Under the pieces are notes generated by a model. It did no database searches and was not told the DNA's origin. It saw only the letters and a list, made by a program, of their open reading frames with translations. A stretch of 64,000 nucleotides of DNA. It comes from Gongronella butleri (Eukaryota > Mucoromycota > Mucoromycetes > Mucorales > Cunninghamellaceae). Below, piece by piece: positions 47,230 to 58,239 of the stretch (position 1 is the stretch's first letter; each line of letters begins with the position of its first letter). Made by a program: the position numbers and the translations under genes. The stretch is taken from contig JAIWZP010000089.1 of assembly GCA_025201375.1 (NCBI GenBank), positions 19,933-83,932 on the forward strand, given 5' to 3'.

Positions 47230-47398
47230 ATGCACCACAGCCCATCGCCAAGGCATCGACAGCGCCGTGAGAACATTTCCTCGCTTGACGAGGAATTGCT
47301 CGAACTAGGCATAGAGGTCGATGTCTCCACGCCAGCCCCCGCGCCTGCATTGTCCCCGGACGTGACGCCCGAGGTCCAGCAAACGCGTGCGCCTGACA
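47230..47398 (+). pseudogene. Orphan coding exon (N-terminal fragment)
   Basis: An ATG followed by about 56 coherent codons (HHSPSPRHRQRRE, then SSLDEELLELGIEVDV, then a Pro/Ala stretch) with the codon usage of the real genes here. It ends at a possible donor (GACAGGTGGTGG). Downstream sequence turns into GATCATG-type low complexity without a matching exon. It looks like the first exon of a gene whose remainder was lost or displaced. An AATAAA lies just upstream, so the true promoter may also be missing. Confidence 0.4.
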
Positions 47399-50300
47399 GG
47401 TGGTGGACAATACAGTATCGTGGCAAATGGCAAATGAGCGCAAGATCATCATCGTGGCAAACAAGATTGTGCCGGCAAGCAAAAAATCTTGGCAAGCAAG
47501 CAACTTTGTACAGTATGCTGCAAAATCGTGGTGACAAGATCAAGGCAAAAAAAATATTGGCAAAAAATCATTGGAGGTGGGTCATAACCACATGTTCAGT
47601 TTTTGGTCAATTGAACAACTGATGACCGGTTGATTTTTGCTGGACATCGCATCCCGCGGGGTGGGGTGAAGCGCACCAATCCGCCTAAATGTAGGGGACA
47701 CCCTTGTTCCCTGCTTTTTGACAGGATAGATACAGCCTATTATCTAGGACATTTACAGATAAATATCACATGTATTGATGGATTTGAACGACCTCCATTG
47801 GAGCCATTATTTTTTGCCAGATCCTAAGCAAGATCCCGGTGGACGCGATGATGTCAAAAAATTGTGCGCAAAGTCATGGTGTGCAGCACACTATTATCAT
47901 ATGGCGAATCAGATCAAGGCGGAGGACAATACATGCATTGTATGATCATGGTGGATAGGATCAGCAGGGCGATACCCGGCATGGGTGAATTGGCTCACAC
48001 GACAGCATCCATTGTGAGCAACAGATGGTTTCGCGCTTCTTTTGAGATCATCTCGAAACTTGAAAATGCATGCTCAAATGGCCATCATCCTGGGAGAGGT
48101 GACGCGCCGATGACTCTCAATGCGACATCAATCAAAATGGCATCAGTAGACCGCATTGGACATGTCGAAAAGCAAGCAACAACAGTCAGCAGTGTGGCGG
48201 ACCGAAACGTTTATTTGCACGGTCAAAACTCATCCTGTCGTTCATCTGGCGCATCAATTGACTGCCACGAGAAGCAATATTCAATGGCACAGCAAGATAA
48301 ACATCTGTAGCTGCGCATGATGCGTAAGTCAATGGCGTGCTTTTTTCAATGGATGGACGCTCATCTTTTCTACTTTTTTATAGACACATCAACATGGGAT
48401 CACTTGCAATGGCGCGCAAAAATGGTGTGTGCTCTCCATTACAATGCATTGACAAAGGCGCTCGTCACTGCGTACACTCTTTCACAATTGGCAAGAGTCT
48501 GGTGATTGAAATCCGGAAAAAAAAGCGCATGATTACGACAAAAAAAATCCAAGCATACCCAAATTGCTATGGCAATTGCAAATTGTATGGTAGCGATCAA
48601 GATTCAAATCAAGCGTCAACAAGGTGCAAAATCATTTGATAGTCCATGTCACGGATAGATCATGAACCAAAAAGAAACAAAACTGCCATTTGCCTGGTAA
48701 GATAATCTCATGTTGCGATGAATTCCGGCCAGATGATGGGCCTGACCACCTTTTTTTTTTTTTTTTTGCTACTGTAGCCTACTCCATCTCTGTCAACAGA
48801 TGGCCCTCACGTTGTGGCGACTTTTGACCAAACGGCACGCAGTGGACCCAAAATGGTTATCCGGCGGCGACAACCAAGCGTTGCAAACGGATTGATTGCA
48901 ATAGCGCTTAGTCGACATATCTACAAGCATTCGGCGGCAGCAAAGACGATGAAGTGGCGCACACGCTTTTTTTTTTTTTGCATCGTCATTGGTGGACACA
49001 ATGCAAAGAGCTCTGCGGCGCGGCATTGACAGTGACAGTGCAGCATCTCCGTCAAAAAACGAGCATTGTATGTCTTGGAGCAAGGCGACTCAAGCAAGGT
49101 ATGGCGATGATTTTATCCCTTGGCAGCTTGGCGGACTGTCATGGGAATATCGGTGGCAAATCGAGTGCAAGCACCAGCATCTCAACTCCTGCTGGCATGC
49201 CTTGAAATCACCTATCCCACTTTATAAATTTATGGTGGCAGCACAGCAAGAACGGAATTGGCTCGTCTGCAAAACAAGTCATAAAATATGCAAATTGGTA
49301 AGTGGAACATCAAAAAATGCGCCCTGGAACAAACAAGTCACCTTTTTTTTTTTTTTTTTGGTGGACGTCAGGCGTGTCGATTGCAACAAGACGGCCATGT
49401 CAAGACGGCGCGCAACGGCAAAACACATCCACTTTGCTCATCTTTGGCCGATTCAGCTGCATCTGGTGGAGCAGCAGCAACAACAGACACAAAATAGCCA
49501 CACTGCGTTGTTCACATGTTATTGTGAACCTTGTGCTTTAATGCATCTCCTCGTATTTTTGGAAGCGGTCAAGGCGAACCAGACAACGCATTGGCCGCAA
49601 TACACGTTGCAAATCTGGAAAATCATGATTTGCCGGCGCTTTTGAGCGAATATGGCTGCCAGACAGACTCCTCATCCTCTCGATGCTGGCTACACAATTT
49701 TATCGGCTCTCTCGGGAACGAACACAAATTGATCAATAGCGGCGCTCTTATGCAGGCAAATTCATCTCAAAGACACGTCAAGCCTCACATCCTGCAATTG
49801 AACTACACCACACCACAAACGGAGCAACCAATTTGCTGCAACAATCCACCACCTCTCGACGACGGCCAGCAAGAAACATGACTCGGCTCGGCAAAAAGGT
49901 GGCCTGCAAATCTAAAAAATGGAAATTTGATCAAATCACAGTAAATTCAATCGCTTTCTCTTCCTTTTTTGCAGAATAACAGCTAACTCTTAATTCTTAT
50001 AGTGAAATTGACACACATACACACACGCACAAAATGTCTTACAGCAAGAAACCTCAAAAGGCATATCAATCTCTGTTTGCACAAATTTTATTTCCTGGAC
50101 AATTGTTATTTTGAAGAAATTCAACCACATTCAGTTGTTGCACATACAATTGCACTTTTTACAGCATTTAGTCTACACCTTACACTTTTGTTATTGCACA
50201 TTTTTAATCTTGACACTGTACGTGACCTTCATCCTCTCTCAATTGTAATTTTTTCCATGCAAATTTCACCCATACCCCCCATTTTGACCCTCCCAATTGC

Positions 50301-50606
50301 AATCCTACAGAATAAATTTGAAACAATGATACTGTATATTTGGACAGCTCGTGTCGAGAAAAATGCTATTGGGTCATTTTTGTTGTTTCAAAAGATGAGC
50401 GGGTATCAGAGACCGCGTTTTTGGAGAATCAGGATCGAAAAACCAAAAAGTACGAACGGGGTTGATTTACAATCAGTTGGCACCGTGCCTGGCTCGTTCA
50501 TGCAGTCATTTTTAAGGCGATGCTGTTCATTTCGAGCACCATCTCTTTATTAGACGCGACAAGAGGAGGAGAAAACAACAAGACAAGTATTATTTTTTAA
50601 TTTTTA
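47399..50606. other. Gene-poor interval
   Basis: About 3.2 kb. Several frames of 60-218 codons (for example plus 48989-49645 and 50002-50553) contain in-frame poly-Phe from T-runs and show no domain. None is supported as a gene. TACTGTA-type motifs recur (47411, 47505, 48771, 50331). Confidence 0.4.
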
Positions 50607-52865
50607 TTAATTTTTATAATTGGACGGTGGGCGTTCGTCGCGCGACAGACGGCTCAATTTAAAGATGATTTTTGGCTTTGTAGAAGCCGTCATGTCGGTG
50701 TCCATTTTGTCGGGTGGCATGGGGGTGGGCTCTTGCGCGGCACCGATCTTGGGAGGAAGAGAAGGATTGCTCATGCTCGCGATTGTGGCGGCTGCCTTGC
50801 CGGCCACGTCCATGAACCTGTCAAATTTGGGCATCAAGGACGATGGCGGTTCTGCAGGGGCGATAAGCTTGCCATTAGCCTTGTTTTTTTCCTTTGGCTG
50901 GGTGGGCTTTGCTGGCTTTTTAGCAGGTGCGGCGGCAGATGCGGCGGCGGAAGCGGCGGCGGAGTCGTACAAGTCGTGGAAGGCCAATTCGTCCATCAGA
51001 TCGTCCAGTTTGGCCTCTTTGCGTGCCATTCGGGCTGTGGTCTGAGCAGCTGTTGCTTGGGTTTGGCGAATTTGGCGCAGCTGCGATTCATTGTAGGCGC
51101 GCTGCTCATGGACTTTGCGCCATTCCTCCTGGAGCCACTGCTCGCGTCGGCAAAGGTCGTTTTCGGTGGCGCGGAACTCATCTTGGGCTTGGCGTGCGTG
51201 GCGGATCTCTTTGACGGCGTCATCGTACTTTTTCTTGGCAGTGTCGATGGCAGCCTGGGCCTTTGCGTGCTGCTTGTCGGCGGCATCTTGTGCGGCGGAC
51301 GCATTCTGGCGCTTCACATTCAATTCGGCCAGGATCGCCTTGCTGGCAGCCTCGTCACGGAGGCGCGCTTGGTTGGCGGCGGCGGCGGCTTGATTAGCGG
51401 CGGCGGCATCCTGATTGGCTCGAATTGACGCGTCTCGCGCAGCAGCAGCCAATGATTCGTCGCGCTCGCGCGATTCGCGATTCGCGGCAACGCTCTCCTG
51501 TTCTCGCAAAAACACGGTGTGCATTGTGGCCAATTCTTGCTTCAAAGCGTCCACATGTTGTTGAGCGCCTTGCGCTTGTTGGCGGGCCACGTCAGCTTGT
51601 TGGCGGGCACCCTGGAGATCTTGATGAACACCATTGAACTTGTGCTGTGCATCGTGGAGCTCTTGTTGGATATCATGGAGCTCTTGCTGAACACGAGACA
51701 ACTCAATTCGCGCGGCTTCAATGGCTTCAGGGCAAAGGTCTTGCTCAGTGCCAGTTGGCTTGCGCTCTTCTGCCACCATAGCATGCTGGCGCTCCAGACG
51801 CTCCTTTTCGGATGCAAGGAATTGCGCGTGAATGTCGCGTAATTCGGTCACCTCGCGCTGGACAGCCAGTTCCAACTTGGCATCGAACTGGGCGCTCTCA
51901 GAGGTCACGCGTTGCTGGATACGCGCGGACAACGCCTTCAAATGGTCCAATTGGGCGTGCACGGCCACAACTTGCTCCTTCATGCTGTCTTGTTGCTGCT
52001 GCGCACCTTTCAATTCCGCCAAAACACGCTCGTTCTGCGCGGTCATGGTATTGAGCTTGGTTTGAAGGGACTCGCGCTCGACAGCAGCCGCATGCAATTG
52101 GTCATCTACCATGGTCATCGTGATCAGCGCTGGGAGCGACGCGGAAACGGGCTAAATGAAACGAAAAAAAAGAAAAAGAATGATTGGACGCTTTTTTTTC
52201 TTTTTTTTTTTGCCAATCTTACCGGTATCTTGGGGTCTTGCTCGGTCAATTCCTTGAACTTGGCCTAGGCGAAGAAAAAATTAAGTTTTTTTTTTTTTTT
52301 TTGCTTTTTTGGGCTTTACCATCGCTTTTGCGCATGCAATGCAGACCAAAAGGAGAGTGACGGACCAGAGACAAGCAGCCAGGAACACAAAAAGGCAACA
52401 GACACCGAGGACCACTTCGACAAGGATGGGTGAGCAGCGACGGACAAAGATCACGCAATTGGCGGCCAAAAACTTGACAAGCGCCCTCAGGAGGCCGACA
52501 AATGCAGCCAACCCGGACATTGCCTTGCTCAGGCCGAACATGAATGCGGTCGCGACCAATGCAAGCGCATGGATGACGACAGACGTAATGCCCATAAATC
52601 GTGTAGACTTGTAGAGAGCCATGAAACACCAAAACAGCACCAGCATCGCCAGATCGGACACCATCATGATATCACCTGGAACAGGTGGCACCGGGGCAGG
52701 CACCAGAGACAACGGACTACCAGGTGGCGCGTCTGCCCAGTCAAACATCGGTTGGGACTCTTGCACGTCCACGGGAACGCGGCTCAACAAATGCTTGAGA
52801 AGCAAAGTGCCACCGGCAGTGGCACCACCAAGAATAAAAACAAACGCGTCGATATCAATACACAT
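50607..52865 (-). CDS. Multi-pass membrane protein with long coiled coil
   Basis: Unrecognised 710-residue protein. Minus-strand exons: 52320-52865, 52223-52264, 50607-52151. Exon 1 (182 codons) holds about five hydrophobic helices (for example FVFILGGATAGG, MLVLFWCFMALY, VVIHALALVATAFMF, VVLGVCCLFVFLAACLW). Exons 2-3 then give a coiled coil of about 350 residues rich in Gln, Ala, Glu and Arg with heptad spacing (about 205-560). An Ala-rich linker, a Pro/Lys-rich segment and a basic C-terminus (FKLSRLSRDERPP) follow. Without splicing, exon 1 runs into a stop after a Lys tract, and the acceptor at 52265-52266 restores a clean frame. The architecture suggests a membrane-anchored tether or scaffold (organelle or nuclear envelope); this is inference from layout only. 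Confidence 0.8.
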
Positions 52866-54243
52866 CAGAGATAAAAAAATTAAAGGGAAAAAAGCGAAAG
52901 AGAAAGGAAAAAAAAAGAGGATGAGAAAAGGGTATCATTTTGCATGGAGCACGCCAAACCCGCTTGCTGCGGTCTCGCAGTTTTTTTTGTCTTCCAGCTT
53001 GCGCGTGCATTGCTCACATCAATTATAGCCAGCGCAGTAATGATGGAGAAATAAACGCAAAAATGACATCAGCAGATCCAGATACACATGAATTGGCAAT
53101 CTCTTCACTGTGAAGCTAGCTCGTCTTCTCTCGCTTGCTCTTGGCACGACGATGATAGCCAGACACTTGCTGTTTTCTTTGACGCCGTTTTTTTTTCGTG
53201 GGAAAAAAAATGTTCGCCCCCCGTGAATTGTCAATTTTTGACTTTTTTTCACGGATGCCCTTCCGGCACCGTACACTCTGTCCTAGCTTGCACGGAACCG
53301 CATTTTTCTTTGCCCTGCCATCACTTTTGATAGGGAAGATGACGTTTGCCATCATGTAGACACTCGAACGAGGCGAATCGGTCTTGTAGATCATGTTTAA
53401 AAAGTCTGGGAGAGGGGCAAAATAGAAGCATTGCTGTAAAAAAAAAAAGCTAGTTGCCCCCCTTCCTCCAAAAAAAAAAGGGAGGGAAAAAAGGATGAGC
53501 TGTTGCCAGGCACCCCCCATGATGCGTTTCCGTTGACATTTTCCTAATCGGGTTTATCTAGTCCCAGCTTGCAAAGGGCGCCCTTTTTTTTTTTTTACCT
53601 TGTCGCCTCACGGTAAGAGAAAACCCATACTTTTCATCACGTAGACACTCGAACACGAATTGAGGAAACAGTTCTCGCATAAAAAAAAAACAAGAAAAAA
53701 AGAAAAAAAAGCTGGAAAAGAGCCAGGGCGGTCATGATGGAGCACGTCGATAGCTGATCGCGATCGATCCGCTCCCCCCAAAACCATTCCGGCGTCGCAC
53801 AAGCAATACTGACATGTGAAAAAGGATTTTTGCCGTCATAAAAGGCTTGCTGGCGTTTGCGGTGACAAGATGGCCAGACCCCCAAAAAAAGACCGTCGTC
53901 TGTGCTTAAATGAATTGGTCTGTGCTTGCGTGAATTGGTCTGTGCCGCTGTTTTTCCCGCCCGCTTTCGTTCCTTTTCTCCCCAGGAGCGTCTTTTTTCA
54001 GCGTGATTTGACTCGAGAACACGGCAAAGAACTGGTGGAACATCTGGATCATTGAAGGTGCCTCATCTTACGCCAATCCCCATGATGTATTGGCCATTTC
54101 AAATCCTCTACCCTCTCCAGATGCATTCATTTGTTTTAGAGCTGCTGCATATATATTAAAAGTCATAACAGCATTGCCACGTAAAAGAAGCGCCATGATG
54201 ATGATGTGCACAAAACGGATCGCGGACATGCATCCAGTGCCTG

Positions 54244-54276
<33 letters not shown>

Positions 54277-54818
54277 AATTTTGCGCTCTTTTTGCCAAAT
54301 GGTCCACTTGGATATGCGCGACATAAACTTGCTAGTTGGAGCTCTTGAGCGCATCAATTAAATAACTTTTTGCCGTATTCAAACGAATCGCCACAAACAA
54401 GCAATGATCAAAGTCAGATTTTAGAAAATGAAGTTTCTCAATCAGTTCTGGTCACATATCGGTGAAACTGGGCTCATTCGACATATACCCAAACCGTGCA
54501 TCTTTTGTCACAGTGCGTACTGTGGTTTGCTTAGCCTGTTGCCCCATAAATCGGCTTTTAATTAAATCTTTGATCGCAATGTGTCAGTGTGTAAAGTTCG
54601 TACATAAATTCAGATAAGCGGGTGAGAAATGATATCCAAGGGTACCTCATTCCACGGTACAAGTTTCACTTGAAATGCGACGCAATGAGATAGAGGCAAT
54701 CGCAATTACATCAATTTTAATGAAATTTGGACGAAAACGTAAGCGCATTTACTTTCTATATAATCAACCATTGGAGTTGATAATTGTACGCCTTGTCGTT
54801 GAAATGAGCCCATCCTTG
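52866..54818. other. Gene-poor interval
   Basis: Nearly 2 kb without a supported gene. It has homopolymers (29 T at 54246-54274) and a short duplicated motif, CATCATGTAGACACTCGAAC at about 53352 and CATCACGTAGACACTCGAAC at about 53637. Confidence 0.45.
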
Positions 54819-54930
54819 CAGCCCTGTGATGATTAGATCGTTTCCTTTCATCAATTTTGCTCTATTCTGAAAATGTACAGCAAAATAGCCGTATTTTAAT
54901 ACAAAGTACGTTTCCTCAGGACTGAGTGAT
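54819..54930. repeat. Left flanking direct repeat of array A3
   Basis: GCAGCCCTGTGATGATTAGA and the following ~90 bp (TTTCATCAATTTT, CAGCAAAATAGCC) match 56466-56590 in the same orientation at roughly 75-80 percent by eye, bracketing the tandem array. Confidence 0.7.
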
Positions 54931-56610
54931 TTGATTTGCGCAAAAACTTGGAATCATGGAAGCCTCAAGTCGAGTATCCACTGGTCTAAATTCGAAGCCA
55001 TGCAGGCCAGTCTCATAGGGAGAAACGCGTAAAATACCATTTAGCTCTGGGTTTTCACTAGCAAACACGAATCTCAAAATTTCTCGAGACTGAGTGATCC
55101 GATTCGCGAAAAAAATTAACATCGCTGGAGAATTGGGTCTACCATCAACTGGTCCAAATTTGGGACCAGACGAGCAAGCTTCTGAGGAAGTGCCAATTTC
55201 ATAGGCGTAAATGGGGTAAAATCAGCAACATTTTGTCTCGTACTACGGCAACAGGAGTGCGCCCCGGCACATGAGTCACCTCAAATGAATCGGTGGTCAA
55301 ATGCGGTAAAAGCGCTTGTAATTTGGATATATCGCTTCACGTTTTCGGCGAGTTAGCCTTGTGGGATCTTTTGGAATCTGTTTTGGCCCTGATTTTATGA
55401 AAAATGCATGTTCTCAGGACTGAGTGATCCGATTTCTGGAAAACCTTAGAATTATCGAAGTTTTGAGCCGAGTGTCTACTTGTTTGAATTTGGAGTCAGA
55501 TGGACAGACTAGTCGGGAGGAACGCGTAAAATATTGTTTCGCGCTGGGTTTTCACTAGTAAACGCGAATCTCGAGATTTTTCGGGACTGAATGATCCGAT
55601 TCGCGAAAAATATTAACACCGCTGAAAAATTGGGTCTACCATTAACTGGTCCAAATATGGGACCAGATGAACAAGTTTCTGAGGAAGCGCCAGTTTCGTA
55701 GGCGTAAATGGGGTAAGGTCAGCATCATTTGATCTCATGCAGCGGCAACGGCGTAGCGCCTCGACATGTGAGCCACCTCAAATGAATCGGCGAGCAAACG
55801 CGGTGAAAGCGCTTGTGGTCTAGAGATATCGCGTCGAGTTCTCGGCGAGTTTGCCTTCAAGGATCGTGTTGACCATGATTTGGCCCTGAAATTATGAAAA
55901 ATGAATTTTCTCAGGACTGAAGGATCCGATTTGCGAAAAAACTTGGAATCGTCGTGTTTTTGAGTCGAGTATCCACTGACCTAAATTTGGAACCAGATGG
56001 TCAGGCTCATCGGGAGGAGCGCGTAAAATATTGTTTGGCGCTGAATTTTTACTGGCAAACACGAATATCGAGATTTCTCAGGACTGAGTTATCCGATTCG
56101 CAAAAAAATTCAACACTGTTGGAGAATTGGGTCTACCATCAACTGGTCCAAATTTGGGACCAGATGAGCAAGTTTCTGAAGACACGCCAGTTTCATAGGC
56201 GTAAATGGTGTAAGATCACCACCATTTTGTATCGAACAGAAGCAACAGTCGAGCGTCCCGACACATCAGACACCTCAAATGAATCAGCAGTCAAACGAGG
56301 TAAAAGCGCTTGTGGTTTGGGGGCATCGCGTCAAGTTTTCGGCGAGATAGCCTTCAGGAGTTGTTTTAACCATGATTTGGCCCTGAACTTATGAAAAATG
56401 CATTTTCTCCGGACTGAATGATTTGATCTCTGAAAAAACTTGGCATCGTCGACTTTTTGTGTTCAGCTGCCCTGTGATGATTAGACCCTCTGCATTTCAT
56501 CAATTTTAACCCATTTCTGAAAGTACTCAGCAAACTAGCCCTGATTTCATGCAAAGTGCATTGCTTCAGGAAAGAGTGATCCGATTTGTGAATCATTGGA
56601 CTTTTCTTCT
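54905..56610. repeat. Repeat A, locus 3: 497-bp tandem array, 3+ units
   Basis: The unit start GGACTGA(G/A)(T/G)GATC(C/T)GATTT recurs at 54919, 55417, 55914 and 56411, giving periods of 498, 497 and 497 nt. Each unit contains a second, related start (ACTGAGTGATCCGATTCGCG) at +167/168 (55089, 55586, 56083), so a unit is a fused pair of diverged ~167- and ~330-nt modules. Common words include GAGAAACGCGTAAAATAT, CACTAGCAAACACGAATCTC, GGCGTAAATGGGGTAA, CCTCAAATGAATCGG and AAAAGCGCTTGTGG. Units differ by roughly 15-20 percent. No frame is kept open in all units. Confidence 0.92.
56466..56590. repeat. Right flanking direct repeat of array A3
   Basis: Partner of 54819-54930. It begins GCTGCCCTGTGATGATTAGA and ends near a repeat-A start word, 117 bp from the stop codon of the methyltransferase gene. 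Confidence 0.7.
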
Positions 56611-56706
56611 TGAGTTCTGATGCATGTTTTCATACAGCGCTATCAGTATATGGAGTTACTCCTTTCTCTAGAGCGAATGATCTATAGTACATGTCTTTTT
56701 TTATTA

Positions 56707-58080
56707 TTATATGACGGACTGCAGAGTCTGGAACTCGGGTTTCGCGGACTTGTATGCCCAAGCGACGCAATAATGACTGGCAATCAGCTTCCATTCTTCA
56801 AGTTCATCGAGAAACTCGAGGCGACCAATTCTGTAAAATGGAATAAAACGCATTACAGAAGCGCGCTCTTCATTTTTGACCCTTACCTTTGTCGATCAGC
56901 AGCATCCATCCATGTATCGTGTATGTAATTCATGTCGGTGGCCTTGGCGGCGGTCCATCCGCGCGCCAAAAAGCGTTGTTCTTGATCCTTTAGCTGCGGA
57001 AACGCGTGTATGCCCTTGAGATCAATGTGTCGTGCCTATTAAAATGGGAGAGCACCACCATTGGGCAAGATGAGCTCCAGACACCGGTGTTATTTCTCCC
57101 ACTTTTGTTGCCTGACTTGCCTGCAAGTTTCGAATCATCATGCGGCCAAAGCTGTCATCGGGCAGAATCTGCTCGTAAAGCATGAATGCGGCGTCAGACA
57201 TGTTTTGTGTGATCCAGTCGAGAATGGCCGACGATTCGGCGGGAGTAATATAGATGAACACACACTCGGACACAAAGAGTGTGGGCGCTGCAGGGTCAAA
57301 GCCATAGTGCACGAGTCGCTCGACAACAGCCGGCCAAGCGCGCAAATCGCCGCCCACCAAGTGATAATTGCCAGACGACAGCTCCGTGCCCCCGGCCGCA
57401 ATGGTCACATCACCAAATAGGCTACCGAGCTCACGCCGCAGCTTGATGGTGCGCGCCTTTTTCATCGTGTTTTCCGGCAAATCCACTTCAAAATAATGCG
57501 CGATACTCGTGTCGTCCTGAAAACAAAATAAAAAAAGGTCGTCAGCGCCCATTCCACCAAGGCAGGACAAAGCAATGGATGACGCTTACCTTGTGCATAA
57601 AGTAGCGCGTGTCAAACCCGGCGCCAAGGCTGACAATTTGCTTGTTGCAGAGCGGCATGGCCAAAAACGTATCCATTAGCTGGTCCAACGCGCGGCTGCG
57701 CAGGTAGGTGCCTATCAAAATGCAAAAGAACGCGTCAATGGCGTATTTCAATTGCGCGTGGAGGACCTTTTTTTCTTTCTTTCCCATCAATTGACACTCT
57801 TTTTGGCTCGTTTTTTCTTCTCTTTTTTTCTTTTCATACGGTATTGCCGTACCTCGGTTGATAATAGGCATCCGCCGCGTTGGACGCTTGACAAACAGGT
57901 GGACAAAGGGGTCATTAAAATAGCCAAGCTGCACGGCCGACCTGTAAAAAGAAAAAAATACAGAAAAAGAGAGCCATATCAGCGAATTGTACTTTTTTTC
58001 AATCCATTGCATTACAGTCTGCTTATGGTAGCATCGTCGTTGGTTTGCAGCACTGCATCGTAAGCCGGCTCACGGTCCAT
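56707..58080 (-). CDS. PPM1: PP2A leucine carboxyl methyltransferase
   Basis: Methylates the C-terminal Leu of the PP2A catalytic subunit, controlling B-subunit assembly. Minus-strand exons: 58016-58080, 57853-57941, 57590-57711, 57121-57516, 56887-57035, 56707-56830; 314 residues, normal for LCMT1/Ppm1. Motifs: GYFNDPFVHLFV, PIINRGTYLRSRALDQL, the SAM site VSLGAGFDTRYF, YFEVDLPENTMKKA, LVGGDLRAWPAVVERL, LFVSECVFIYITP, YEQILPDDSFGRMMIRNL, and RFLARGWTAAKATDMNYIHD after the fourth intron. That intron is GC-AG (donor GCAAGT); without removing it the protein would run on to an unrelated C-terminus. Divergent from TRM61. Confidence 0.95.
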
Positions 58081-58239
58081 CGCAAAGAAAAAAAAAGAAA
58101 AAAAAAAAAAAAAAAAGGGAAAGAAGGAAAAGGCGACCAAAATGGATTGGCGATGGCGGGGCTTTTTATTTTCATGCAAAATATGGCTCGGCCCAATTCT
58201 TGTGCCTTTCTTTCTCGCTTTTTTTGTTCCTTTTTCGTT
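58081..58239. promoter_or_regulatory. Divergent promoter PPM1/TRM61
   Basis: 159 bp between the two start codons. On the PPM1 strand there is a poly-T leader (plus-strand A-run 58100-58115). On the TRM61 strand a T-rich leader at 58207-58237 precedes the ATG. A TATTTTCATGCAAAATA-type palindromic AT-rich segment lies at about 58166-58181. Confidence 0.5.

Noticed and set aside
48989..49645. 218-codon plus-strand frame
   Set aside because: Contains in-frame poly-Phe from a T-run and no recognisable domain; alternatives in other frames are equally open.
54905..56610. Repeat array as a CRISPR-like or coding-repeat locus
   Set aside because: The repeats are contiguous ~497-nt units with no unique spacers, the host is eukaryotic, and no frame survives in all units.
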